Notes under the pieces: generated by a model
Seen by the model: the letters and a program-made list of their open reading frames with translations, nothing else
The model's database searches: none
What the model was told of the DNA's origin: nothing
Assembly: GCA_016840465.1 (NCBI GenBank)
Contig: JAEOSH010000006.1
Location: 14,771 to 78,770, forward strand
DNA from: Candidatus Baldrarchaeum yapensis
GTDB lineage: Archaea > Asgardarchaeota > Baldrarchaeia > Baldrarchaeales > Baldrarchaeaceae
Direction of reading: 5' to 3'
DNA: 64,000 bases
Program-made: the position numbers and the translations under genes
Shown: positions 8,343-17,441 of the stretch, one piece after another
Layout: every line of letters begins with the position of its first letter
Numbering within the stretch: position 1 is the first letter of the stretch

Positions 8343-9572
8343 ATGGGGTTAAAGATGGTACATACCGGAGATATACATCTGGGAGCCGTAATACGTGGAA
8401 TGACGTCCGGAACTGAGGTTTATAAGCGTCGAATAATGGATTTTCTCGAAAACCTGAAAAGAATCGCGGAGTTTTCCGTAAAAAATGAATGCGACTTTTT
8501 GTTGATCTCCGGGGATATATTCCACTCTCTGCACCCCAGCGCATTCATCCTCGACGAATTCGCGAAAATTCTGAGATTTGTTTCGAATAAAGGCGTAAAG
8601 GTCGTTGCAATTCCTGGAAATCACGACATGCCAAAGACCGCAGGCGTACCGTCCTATCTTGATGCAATATTTGACGCAGGCGTACCCAACTTCTACTACT
8701 TCTCACGCGCCGGAACGATAACTTTGAGCGGAAGAGATCCCACACGCACGGTAAAATTCATTTGCATACCATATCTTCCGCCGCAAATTGAAAGACAAAA
8801 GATGGAGGAAGCATTAGAAAGATTTGTCAAAAGAGAGGCATCTGACAGAGAAAACTCCGATTACATAGTTGTGTTATCGCACATTTTGGTACATGGTGCA
8901 ATTCTAGACGCCTACGGCAGAAGAATGAAGGAAATGGGAGATGTAGAGTTTTCCACCTCCGCCCTTCTCACGAGTGAAGTAAGCTACGTGGCCCTTGGAC
9001 ATGTGCATCAACACCAGGAAGTCGCAAAGAAGGTTGTATACTGCGGATCGATAGAAAGAGTCGATTTCGGTGAGGAAGAGGGAGATAAGGGTTTCTATCT
9101 AGTAGAGGAAAGGTGCGGGGATCTTGAGTACGAGTTCATAAAGCTACAAACACGGCCACTAATCACGATTCCTGGGAGAAGATCCGGAATAGGTGGTGAG
9201 TATTTGAATCTTGCGGTCAGCGATCAACCATCCCGCGCGTTGCTTGAGTTTCTGAAAAATGCAAGAATAGAATCCGAATCGATAGTCAGAATAAGGTACC
9301 TGATACGGAGTGATCAAGTGCTTAACCTCAAACCCATAGAGGAGTTCCTAGAAGAGGTAAAGAGAGTCATGCATTATATACTTGACCCGACATATATCAC
9401 AATTATTAGCCATAATGAAGTATATGAAGACATTGCGGCGAAATCCCTGAGAGAATATTTCATAGAATATATTGACGCCCAAAATTTGCCACCAGAGATA
9501 AATAAAGAGAAATTGAAGGAGTTAGGTCTTGAATACATACAAAGGAAGATAGAAGAGGAGGAATACGGATGA
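8343..9572 (+). CDS. mre11: Mre11 DNA double-strand-break repair nuclease
   Basis: Mre11 is the Mn-dependent phosphodiesterase of the Mre11-Rad50 complex. All phosphoesterase motifs are visible: H7-T-G-D10-I-H12, LLISGDIFHS, IPGNHDMP, VVLSHILVHG and ALGHVHQHQ, giving the full set of Asp/His/Asn metal ligands. The C-terminal ~130 residues would hold the capping and Rad50-binding parts. It begins four bases after herA stops and its last four bases overlap the rad50 start (ATGA), so the complex partners are translationally coupled. Length 409 is normal. Confidence 0.95.
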   Translation: MGLKMVHTGDIHLGAVIRGMTSGTEVYKRRIMDFLENLKRIAEFSVKNECDFLLISGDIFHSLHPSAFILDEFAKILRFVSNKGVKVVAIPGNHDMPKTAGVPSYLDAIFDAGVPNFYYFSRAGTITLSGRDPTRTVKFICIPYLPPQIERQKMEEALERFVKREASDRENSDYIVVLSHILVHGAILDAYGRRMKEMGDVEFSTSALLTSEVSYVALGHVHQHQEVAKKVVYCGSIERVDFGEEEGDKGFYLVEERCGDLEYEFIKLQTRPLITIPGRRSGIGGEYLNLAVSDQPSRALLEFLKNARIESESIVRIRYLIRSDQVLNLKPIEEFLEEVKRVMHYILDPTYITIISHNEVYEDIAAKSLREYFIEYIDAQNLPPEINKEKLKELGLEYIQRKIEEEEYG

Positions 9573-12061
9573 ATAGTTGGGGATTTGTGCCAGAGAAACT
9601 CATTGCCGAGAACTTCATAACTTACGATAGATTAGAACTGGATTTCACAAAACTGGGAAGAAGAGTCGCCGTACACGGTCCCACAGGTGCGGGTAAAACA
9701 ACAGCATTCGTGGATGCCCTTACTTTCGCCTTATTTGGTGCAGCATACGAGAAATCTGGAGCCCAGTTCAGGGAAAAACTTGCAAAGGAGGCCGGAAGAC
9801 CGGTAAAGGTAGAGTTGACATTCAGAGTTGGGGGTGAACGGTATAAAGTTATGAGAATGATAGATAGCAACGGTAAGTACATAAGGGTTGAATTAAGGAG
9901 ATTGGAAGAGGGCGCAAAGCCAATAACGTCGCTGAGAGAGGTCAATCAGAGGATAGAGAAACTACTGGGCATGAATTATAAAATATTTCTCAACACGGTC
10001 GCAGTAAGGCAGGGCAATGTTGCTGAACTCCTACATGGCCTTACACCCTCGGAGTTCAGGCAAATGCTCCTCTTAGCTTTTGGAATCGATTTCAGAAAGA
10101 TACAGGATGCAGTTAAGGATGACTACAGACAGGCAGAAGTCGAATACTCGAAAATAACTTCTAGGATAGAAGACTTGCGGAAAAAAATAAAGGAGAAAGA
10201 CAAGGTTTTGAGAGACCTGAACAACCTGAGAAAGGAACTCACGAAACTAAATGAAGATATCTCAAAAGTAAGAAGCAAACTCCAAGAAGTAGAACAAAAG
10301 CTTCAGGCGGTACATGAGAAATTATCCTCCGCACGTCAGGAGTATAAACTTATGGAAAAGGAGTATCAGAACCTCCAGGATAAAAGGAGGCACCTCGAAG
10401 AAAAAATGTCGGATAGAGAGAGGTTTATGAGGGAATTAAGCAAGTTATCCGAAATTGAGGAAGAATTGAAATTGCTAAGAGAGTCGATATCAAAACTGCG
10501 AAAAGCGACCGGAATCCTTGCTACCATTAAGGAGAAGAGAAGAGCTCTGAGCCGATATGAAAGAGAGTTGAGGGAGTTGGAAAGAAAGGAGAAGGAACTA
10601 AATGGGCTGAGAAAACGAATTGAAGATTTGTCATGTGAAATATCAGCTTTAGAAAGCACGGTTAAAAAGATTGAGGATATCGAAAGGAAAATAGACGAGA
10701 AAAAAGAACTAAAGAACAAACTTAGTGGAAAGAGGGAATATCTGGAGAGAAATTTAGCTGAAATAAAGGAAATGAAACAAAGATCATCAAACGGGGCAAT
10801 AAAATGTCCGCTTTGTCTCTCCGAATTGTCCCCACAGAAAGTTGAGGAGGTCATGAGAAGCATAACTCATACACTCACGGAACTAAGAAACCAATTGGAA
10901 TCGATAAGCAGAGAATTAGAAGAGCTATCTAGAGAGCGCGAAACTGTTAAGAAAGCTGAGGAAAAGCTAAATACGCTGTACAAAATGCTTATGAGATACG
11001 AGGGGCAAGCAAAGTCTCTTAGCGAATTTGTAAAAAAGAAGGTTGATTTGCAGGGCGAAAGGGAAAAATGTGGACAGGAATTAAAGAAAATGGAGGAAGA
11101 ACTCTCGAAACTTATAGAGGGGATATGCTCTTACGATGAGGTCGAACAAAAGCTTGCAGAATTAGAAGCAAAGGAGCGGGCTCTCGAAGAGAAAGTCAGA
11201 AAGATAGCGGAAAGCAGAGGAAGAATATCAGAGTTGGAAAAGGAGATAGAGAGGTTAAAAAACGAGATTAGAGAATTGGAGCCTCTAATTTCAGAAGAAA
11301 TGCTGAGAAGAAAGAAGATCGAGTTAGATGAATTAATGAAAATGGAAGATGAGTTAAAAAGGCGCAAAAAGGAAATAGAGTCAGAACTCGAGGGCCTGCA
11401 GGACAGAATGATAAAGGTCAGCGCGGACGTTAAAGCACTCGAAAGTAAGTTGAAAGAAATAAAAGATGCCGAAAATGAAATAAAAAGTCTCGAAATAGAG
11501 GAAAGAAAAGCACGAGAAAAACTCATTATGCTCAAAGTATTAAAGGAGAAGGTATTTCATGATCAAGGATTCCCGATGTTCCTACTAAGTCGCTTCATTA
11601 CTAGACTTCAGGATTACGCGAACTATTACCTCAGTAGCATTCTTCCAAATTATCAGATCCGCCTCAAGAGGGTAAAAGAGGGAAGACAAGAGAAAATAAG
11701 AGCAACGGTCATGGATATTTCAAGGGGATATGATCGCCCGTTATATACATACTCCGGCGGTGAAACCGCGATCCTGGGATTTGTACTGAGATTAGCACTA
11801 GCAAAAACATTACTAGAGGTAAAAGGTGCTAAATCGCCGAGAATTCTGATTTTAGATGAGGGATTTAGCTCTGCTAGCGAGGAATATCGTGCCCAATTGA
11901 TGAAGTTATTAGCAACGCTATCCCAAGAGTTCGAAAATATTATTGTCATTTCACACGTTCCTGACATAAAGTTCAGCGAAATATTCGATAGAATTCTCGA
12001 AGTTCAGAGAGACAGAAGTGGAAGTCGCATAAGGGACGTCACCACATCGGTGAAATCGTAG
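9569..12061 (+). CDS. rad50: Rad50 SMC-like ATPase with zinc hook
   Basis: Rad50 is the ATP-driven clamp of the Mre11 complex. The N-terminal Walker A is [10 protein letters not shown] near residue 36. A long coiled coil rich in E, K, L and R runs from about 180 to 690, broken by the zinc hook C413-P-L-C416. The C-terminal lobe has the ABC signature [11 protein letters not shown] and Walker [11 protein letters not shown]. Length 830 is typical of archaea. It ends the operon; a sirtuin frame begins about 60 bases later. The coiled-coil region is A/G-rich on this strand, which creates long antisense open frames that are not genes. Confidence 0.95.
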   Translation: MNSWGFVPEKLIAENFITYDRLELDFTKLGRRVAVHGPTGAGKTTAFVDALTFALFGAAYEKSGAQFREKLAKEAGRPVKVELTFRVGGERYKVMRMIDSNGKYIRVELRRLEEGAKPITSLREVNQRIEKLLGMNYKIFLNTVAVRQGNVAELLHGLTPSEFRQMLLLAFGIDFRKIQDAVKDDYRQAEVEYSKITSRIEDLRKKIKEKDKVLRDLNNLRKELTKLNEDISKVRSKLQEVEQKLQAVHEKLSSARQEYKLMEKEYQNLQDKRRHLEEKMSDRERFMRELSKLSEIEEELKLLRESISKLRKATGILATIKEKRRALSRYERELRELERKEKELNGLRKRIEDLSCEISALESTVKKIEDIERKIDEKKELKNKLSGKREYLERNLAEIKEMKQRSSNGAIKCPLCLSELSPQKVEEVMRSITHTLTELRNQLESISRELEELSRERETVKKAEEKLNTLYKMLMRYEGQAKSLSEFVKKKVDLQGEREKCGQELKKMEEELSKLIEGICSYDEVEQKLAELEAKERALEEKVRKIAESRGRISELEKEIERLKNEIRELEPLISEEMLRRKKIELDELMKMEDELKRRKKEIESELEGLQDRMIKVSADVKALESKLKEIKDAENEIKSLEIEERKAREKLIMLKVLKEKVFHDQGFPMFLLSRFITRLQDYANYYLSSILPNYQIRLKRVKEGRQEKIRATVMDISRGYDRPLYTYSGGETAILGFVLRLALAKTLLEVKGAKSPRILILDEGFSSASEEYRAQLMKLLATLSQEFENIIVISHVPDIKFSEIFDRILEVQRDRSGSRIRDVTTSVKS

Positions 12062-12120
12062 AATGGCAAATATATGGTAATAATTGCGATAAGAACTGGA
12101 AGGCAAAAGAGAAGGTCGTT

Positions 12121-12983
12121 TTGGAGCAACTAGGAAAAGTCATTAAGGGAAAGCAATATAAGGAATATGCAAAGCATCTGGTGGCAGGCATGAACGAGGA
12201 TGAACTGTCAGAAAAGATATTTTCTGCGGCAAAGATAATAGTTAAATCAAAGAGAGTTGTTGCGCTCACTGGCGCGGGGATATCCGTTGAGAGCGGGATT
12301 CCTGATTTTAGGGGTCCTGTTGGACTCTGGAGAGTTTGCAACCCGATATAGCATCCATACACTATTTTCTCCCAAACCCCGAAGGATTTTGGAAAATGGC
12401 CAAAAGCTTGGCAAAAACCCTCTTTAACGCAAAGCCCAATCCCGCGCACATAGCTCTCGCCGAACTAGAGAAAATGGGAAAGCTTCGATGCATAATAACT
12501 CAGAACATAGATTCTCTTCACCAAAAAGCCGGAAGTAAAAATGTCATAGAAATTCATGGAACTGCTCGAACGGCCACTTGCCTCAGTTGCGGGAAAAAGT
12601 TTCGGGATGCGGACATACTGAAAATGCTGGATGAAGGGCTCTTGGTTCCGGTTTGCGACAGATGCGGAGGGTTGATAAAAGTAGATGCAGTCTTCTTTGG
12701 TGAAAATCTCCCTCGGGACGCCCTTTCAAGGGCCATGGATGAAAGCATACATTGTGACGCAATGTTAGTCGTGGGTTCTTCTTTAGTCGTTTATCCGGCG
12801 GCATATATATCTTCCTCAATTGGCAAAGGAGCACGGGCAAACATAATTGTGGTGAACTTAGAGCCTACATGGTTCGATAGAATTGCGGATGTTGTAATAC
12901 ATGGTAAGGCCGGAGAAATCCTGCCCGAGCTCGTTGCAAAAGTCAAAGAGTTGTTGCTATCGGATAATAGCAACACAAGATGA
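12121..12983 (+). pseudogene. Sir2-family NAD-dependent deacylase, split by a frameshift
   Basis: Two overlapping frames together make one sirtuin. The first (TTG 12121 to stop 12351) has an N-terminal helix and [25 protein letters not shown], the NAD-binding core. The second, readable from about 12336, continues with [31 protein letters not shown] (catalytic His in the last HG), two zinc cysteine pairs CLSC and CDRC, and VVGSSLVVYPAA. The break is near 12331-12341; one missing base there would explain it, and it is not in a homopolymer. It may be a real pseudogene or a sequencing error. It lies just after rad50. An intact second sirtuin is at 42758. Confidence 0.8.
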
Positions 12984-13059
12984 CGGTAAAAGGTCGTCTC
13001 TTCGTCCTACTCGATAATTTTTATCGACGTGAGATTTTCATCACCACTAGGATTAAAAA

Positions 13060-13887
13060 ATGAAGAATCCACATCATCAGCGGGAGGTGAAATTGGAACC
13101 GATAAGTTTGTTGATCTGTTTCTTGCTCGGTATTGTTACAGGAACGGTGGCCGCCTTTTTCGGCATAGGCGGCGGGATCCTCTTCGTACCCATATTGGTG
13201 CTCATCTTTCATTTAAAGCAACAAGAAGCATCCGGTACGTCCTTATTAGCAATTTTTTTCACTTCAACATCCGCATCCATCGCTTACTTCAGGCAAAGGA
13301 GAGTACTTGTGAAAGTCGGCATATTCTTAGAGTCACTGACAATCCCAGGTGCCATAATTGGTGCGCTCTTCTCAAGTCAAGTTCCTGAGAAGACTCTGAG
13401 AATTCTCTTCGTAATCGGCGCGTTCCTAGTAGGAATAAACATGATAGTGAGAGGGAGACCAGCCCTTCTTCGAGAATTGCAAAGTGATATGGACGACCCT
13501 TCTCGGGCAATAAGCGTATACGAAATTAAGAAGACGCGAGTCCTCGCGGCCGGAGTTTTTTCCTTTCTTGCTGGCATGGTTGCCGGGGCAATCGGTATAG
13601 GAGGTGGCGTCATAAAAGTTCCAATAATGTATTACCTGCTAGGCATCCCAATACATTTCGCCGTCGCAACATCCAGTTTCATGATAATGTTAACCTCGGC
13701 GGTTGCTGTACTTACACATTTCGAGTTACAACAAGTCGTACCCGAGCTGGGGATAACTCTTGGAATTGGTGCAATACTTGGCGCTCAACTGGGTGCGCGG
13801 ATAGGCAGGCGGGTTAAAGCCGCGGTACTAAGGAGACTCTTCGGCGTAATTTTGCTTATAGTCGGAGCAAGAATGTTGCTCCTGTGA
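13060..13887 (+). CDS. TauE/SafE (TSUP) family permease
   Basis: A 275-residue membrane protein with about eight hydrophobic segments in two halves. Each half has the TSUP signature glycine-rich turn: GTVAAFFGIGGGILFVPILV near residue 28 and GMVAGAIGIGGGVIKVPIMYYLL near 170. The family exports or imports sulfite, sulfonates or other small organic anions; the substrate here cannot be told. Alternative starts include TTG 13093 with GGGAGGTGA just upstream. The gene is alone between the sirtuin remnant and the ABC cassette, with a short hairpin after the stop. Confidence 0.88.
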   Translation: MKNPHHQREVKLEPISLLICFLLGIVTGTVAAFFGIGGGILFVPILVLIFHLKQQEASGTSLLAIFFTSTSASIAYFRQRRVLVKVGIFLESLTIPGAIIGALFSSQVPEKTLRILFVIGAFLVGINMIVRGRPALLRELQSDMDDPSRAISVYEIKKTRVLAAGVFSFLAGMVAGAIGIGGGVIKVPIMYYLLGIPIHFAVATSSFMIMLTSAVAVLTHFELQQVVPELGITLGIGAILGAQLGARIGRRVKAAVLRRLFGVILLIVGARMLLL

Positions 13888-13913
13888 GGTAAACTCAGTA
13901 TCGGGTTGCTAAA

Positions 13914-13930
13914 AACCGCGCAGAGCGGTT
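13914..13930 (+). terminator. Short hairpin after the TauE/SafE gene
   Basis: AACCGC and GCGGTT form a perfect 6-base stem with a 5-base loop, 27 bases after the permease stop. No T-run follows, so this is not a classical intrinsic terminator; it could stabilise an mRNA end or separate the permease from the ABC cassette. Confidence 0.3.
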
Positions 13931-14058
13931 CGATGAATGGCATCATGTTATAAAAAATCGATTTGAGGAGCTTGAATCGAAATACGATGAATGCTACCGG
14001 TTCGATCAACGGGAGAAAATGCCAGCAGAAAAAAACTAAAATTTTGAGATTGACTGTA

Positions 14059-14832
14059 ATGACACCAAAATATGTGAGGTATGAGGGATTGAGGGTCTGG
14101 GTCTCAGCATTCGTCCTACTTATATTGCTATTCCCGGCACTTATGACATTAATTGCCAGTACCGCTTATGCGCAACCAATTTACCAAACGATAAGTGCAA
14201 CTTCCGGAGGTGTTTACATAGAAGTCCTAGTATTTTCTCGGACACCAGCTTACGAGGGTCAGCATTTCTCCGTCAACCTATATCTTCAAAATTTAATCGT
14301 GTTTTCGCCCGAATGTACAAATATCACGTTACTGCCATCCCCACAAGAAAAATCGATGGAAATCGTAATGATGTCATACGGCAGTTCGGCAACGGCTTCT
14401 CAGGTAATGGAAGGGTCTCCTGAGGAGAAATACAGTGACGTGTATGTTGAGAACGAGGACGAGATCTTTACTACTACGGGTGTAAGCATCAGAAGAAGAG
14501 TGTTTAATGCGAGTCAGCCCATTATCGAAAAGGAACTAGGAGAGTTCTGGGGAATGGTAAGACATGGAACCGTAGGCAAGCAGATAAAACTGCATATCGA
14601 CCTCTTATTTGAAGTGAGATATAAGAACGGCTCATCCACCATCCTAGAGGTAAAGAACGGGGATCCTATAACGATAATCGTGATGCCGGGATCGGTAACG
14701 ATCCCAATGGAACTCATAATCTTCTTTGCAACGGTTTCCATTCTCATGATACTATTCCCGATCGTAGTTTTAGTCATTAACAGGTGGAGAATGAAAAGGA
14801 TAAAGGAGAGGAGGTTATTGTATGCACAGTAA
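14059..14832 (+). CDS. Secreted, membrane-anchored protein of an ABC cassette
   Basis: I do not recognise the family. The N-terminus is a signal-type helix (WVSAFVLLILLFPALMTLIASTAYA) followed by a polar extracytoplasmic domain of about 170 residues rich in beta-type alternation and N-x-S/T sites, then a C-terminal membrane helix (PMELIIFFATVSILMILFPIVVLVI) and a basic tail (NRWRMKRIKERR). The frame is open back to TTG 13963, but that 32-residue extension is unlike a signal region, so I favour ATG 14059; no strong ribosome site marks it. It overlaps the next gene, which has the same topology. Confidence 0.7.
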   Translation: MTPKYVRYEGLRVWVSAFVLLILLFPALMTLIASTAYAQPIYQTISATSGGVYIEVLVFSRTPAYEGQHFSVNLYLQNLIVFSPECTNITLLPSPQEKSMEIVMMSYGSSATASQVMEGSPEEKYSDVYVENEDEIFTTTGVSIRRRVFNASQPIIEKELGEFWGMVRHGTVGKQIKLHIDLLFEVRYKNGSSTILEVKNGDPITIIVMPGSVTIPMELIIFFATVSILMILFPIVVLVINRWRMKRIKERRLLYAQ

Positions 14833-15559
14833 TGAGCTAAGATGTGGAGGGATGCTTGTATTAGTAGTAATAATGATGGTTATAGCCTTCATTCCGCTCA
14901 CCATCGTGGACGCTTACGGTGCAAGCAATAATGTGGTACTGGCATATAAGGGCGAGGTCGGGAGGCCCGTTGAAGGTAAAAACATAACAACGTACCCCGC
15001 TCACGCATACATTACGATAAAGATGCAAGCAAATGGCACAATATTAGTCGAGGAGGTATCGGAAGGAATTCCTCCGGCAATATTGATGATCACCAAGAAG
15101 ATATATTTGGTAGAGAGCAATAGCAGAAAGATAGTTGGTACGGAAGAGTATGTACTTTGGTGGATCGATCCTCACGGCCTGAAAAATGGGGATAAGGTCA
15201 AGATACTGAATTTCACGTTCGAGGTTGTGGGAACATCAAGTTATTTCGTCATGAACATGCTAAGGAGAGTAGTTGAACTTCGGCATATTGACGAAAATGG
15301 TACAAAGTATGCGGCTAAATATGATGAGAAAAGCGGGGTTCTAATAGAATATAGGATCAAGAATTACGCGGAAAATTATTCTCTAGTCATTATACTGGAG
15401 TCGGCGTACGGGGTTGAATTGAGCGTTGATATTCTGTACTATGTGATGCTTGCCCTTCCGTTCATTATTGTTCCGGCGATAATAACTTATTTCATCACAA
15501 GGCCGCGCCTTCCGAAAGTGGGAGGGATAAGAAGTGAAGGAGGCGGTGATAAAGGTTGA
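14822..15559 (+). CDS. Second secreted, membrane-anchored protein of the ABC cassette
   Basis: Unrecognised family, 245 residues. It has the same plan as its upstream neighbour: an N-terminal hydrophobic helix (MLVLVVIMMVIAFIPLTIVDAYG), an extracytoplasmic beta-rich domain with N-x-S/T sites, a single C-terminal helix (YYVMLALPFIIVPAIITYFITRP) and a short basic or glycine-rich cytoplasmic tail. The start ATG lies inside the end of the upstream gene, behind a GGAGAGGAGG-type ribosome site, and its end overlaps the ATPase start by about 26 bases. Coupling implies that the two anchored proteins work with the ABC transporter, perhaps as outer-face partners; this is inference. Confidence 0.7.
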   Translation: MHSNELRCGGMLVLVVIMMVIAFIPLTIVDAYGASNNVVLAYKGEVGRPVEGKNITTYPAHAYITIKMQANGTILVEEVSEGIPPAILMITKKIYLVESNSRKIVGTEEYVLWWIDPHGLKNGDKVKILNFTFEVVGTSSYFVMNMLRRVVELRHIDENGTKYAAKYDEKSGVLIEYRIKNYAENYSLVIILESAYGVELSVDILYYVMLALPFIIVPAIITYFITRPRLPKVGGIRSEGGGDKG

Positions 15560-16475
15560 AGGTTTGGTGAAATTCTACGGGAAGATAAGGGCACTTGCTG
15601 GAGTGACATTTGAGGTAGAGCATGGGACGTGTTTCGGCTATCTTGGACCCAATGGGGCTGGGAAGACTACGACTATAAGAATTCTCCTAGGGTTAATAAA
15701 ACAGGACGCAGGCAGGGCATTTATTCTTGGAGAGAAAGCAGGATCGAGGAAGGCTCTAAGAAGGGTGGGTTACCTCCCAGAAAGACCCGGATTTTACGAT
15801 CATTGGACTCTCCTTGACTATATGAGGTATATAGGAACTCTTTATGGAATGGCCCTACGAGAGGCTAAGAGAAGGGCTGAAGAACTCTTAGAGTGGATAA
15901 AATTGGGCGATTGGGCATACGAAAAAATAGGTAATCTTAGTGCGGGCATGCGCCAAAGACTCGCTTTCGCGCAGGCCTTCATTAACGACCCAGACTTGCT
16001 GATACTTGACGAACCCACATCAAATTTGGACCCAATGGCGCGCATCGAAATTCTTGATAAGATAAAGTCCGCGGTCAGGGAGGGGAGAACAGTCCTGTTC
16101 TCGAGCCATGTTCTTCCCGAGGTGGAAAGAGTTTCCGACCATATAGTGATTATCCACCGCGGGCTAATACTCGCCCAAGGGAGAATCGAAGACCTGCGGA
16201 GACTTCCTAACACCTACAGCATAAAAACCGATAATCCTCAAATCTTAGTAAATGAATTAAAGAACCTGTCCTACGTGAAAAATGTAAGTATAAAAGATAG
16301 AGAGACGTTGTTTGTGGAAGTTGAGGATGTCAGCAGATTCGAAGGAGAGATTGCGAGAATTATCGCCAAATGCGGAGTTAAATTGAAGCGTTTTGAACCC
16401 GTAGGTGAATCCCTCGAAAACATTTATGTTAGAATTGTACGCGAGGGAGGGATTCCGGTTGGTGGACAGAGATGA
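15534..16475 (+). CDS. ABC-2-type transporter ATP-binding protein
   Basis: A 313-residue nucleotide-binding subunit. Walker A is GPNGAGKTTT near residue 40, the Q-loop region is followed by LPERPGFYDHWTLLDYMRYIG, the signature is LSAGMRQRLAFAQAF, and Walker B is LLILDEPTSNLDP, with the switch His in VLFSSH. The ~90-residue C-terminal extension is typical of ABC-2 (NatA/CcmA-like) exporters. The start is GTG 15534, six bases after GGGAGGGA. It is sandwiched between the two anchored proteins and the permease, so it powers this cassette. Confidence 0.92.
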   Translation: MKEAVIKVEGLVKFYGKIRALAGVTFEVEHGTCFGYLGPNGAGKTTTIRILLGLIKQDAGRAFILGEKAGSRKALRRVGYLPERPGFYDHWTLLDYMRYIGTLYGMALREAKRRAEELLEWIKLGDWAYEKIGNLSAGMRQRLAFAQAFINDPDLLILDEPTSNLDPMARIEILDKIKSAVREGRTVLFSSHVLPEVERVSDHIVIIHRGLILAQGRIEDLRRLPNTYSIKTDNPQILVNELKNLSYVKNVSIKDRETLFVEVEDVSRFEGEIARIIAKCGVKLKRFEPVGESLENIYVRIVREGGIPVGGQR

Positions 16476-17376
16476 ACTTAAAAACAAAATTGAAGTGTTT
16501 GGCAGGTTACTTTTGGAGGAAATGAGGATCTCGTATAGAAGCAAGAGGTTTTACATATACCTCATCCTATTCTTGCTTCCGCCGCTTTTCATGAGCCTGT
16601 GGTACTTCATCTTCCAGTATCACATCGACATTCAGACAATCGACCTGAAAATATTCATGCAGGGAGAAGGAGCCAAGGAGGACATACTGACCGAAAGAGT
16701 GAATATCGTAAAGGGAATGAGGGGAATAAGTTCCGGGCTTTACATGAGTGGCCTGATGGGGCTCCTTATAGCGGTGATTTCATCCGAATGGGTTGCAGGT
16801 GAGCGGCATAGTGGAATGCACAACATAACTTTTTCGAAATTCATGAGCAGGAGCGGGATACTTCTTGCAAGGTACATCGCGTTCCTCATACACAGCGCCA
16901 TTTTCGTAACCATAGCGATACTATGGGTGGGGGTGCTAGTATTGACGCCGTTAATAAATGTAGGCCTGTTCTTTGAAGCATTTAGCAAGACGGCCAACAT
17001 ACTGCTGATAATGATAGGTGTAACCATTCTATGCATACTGGCATACACGTCCCTAGCAACTCTCTTCTCAGTGCTGTCTCCGCGGCCAATGATAGCGATC
17101 ATCATGATGCTAATCTACACAATGGTGATTGTCAGCATTGTCAGCGTAATCGCCTTAATATTTGGACAACAAAACCCAGCTCTTTATAATCTCATGTACC
17201 TCTCATTAAGCAACGACGGAAGCGTCGTAATGGAACACTTCATCCTCGGCGAGGAATTCTGGAAATCATACATAATTCCGCAGGACCCGTACGTTGCGCT
17301 ATCGGTGCTGATCGCTGTATCGGTAGGTGGGCTTGTACTGGCATGCCTGTTGTTGGAGACTAGGGAATTTTCATAA
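16459..17376 (+). CDS. ABC-2-type transporter permease
   Basis: About 305 residues with six hydrophobic segments: one at the start (FYIYLILFLLPPLFMSLWYFIF), an extracytoplasmic loop, then a block of five ending LSVLIAVSVGGLVLACLLL. The pattern VISSEWVAGERHSGMHNITFSKFMSRSGILLARYIAF is characteristic of ABC-2 permeases (ERxxGT...LL.P.SR..ll.gK). The open frame extends back to ATG 16405 inside the ATPase gene, but TTG 16459, about eight bases after GAGGGAGG, gives a better start and a 17-base overlap. The exported substrate is unknown. Confidence 0.85.
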   Translation: MVDRDELKNKIEVFGRLLLEEMRISYRSKRFYIYLILFLLPPLFMSLWYFIFQYHIDIQTIDLKIFMQGEGAKEDILTERVNIVKGMRGISSGLYMSGLMGLLIAVISSEWVAGERHSGMHNITFSKFMSRSGILLARYIAFLIHSAIFVTIAILWVGVLVLTPLINVGLFFEAFSKTANILLIMIGVTILCILAYTSLATLFSVLSPRPMIAIIMMLIYTMVIVSIVSVIALIFGQQNPALYNLMYLSLSNDGSVVMEHFILGEEFWKSYIIPQDPYVALSVLIAVSVGGLVLACLLLETREFS

Positions 17377-17441
17377 GTCACTGAAAGCTAAGTACATTTC
17401 AAGGGCAGTGTGCACAATGACATTTTATCCGGTGATACGAG

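Noticed and set aside
10366-11535. Long minus-strand open frames opposite rad50
   Set aside because: They are serine/leucine/phenylalanine-rich shadows of the A/G-rich coiled coil; no ribosome site or family.
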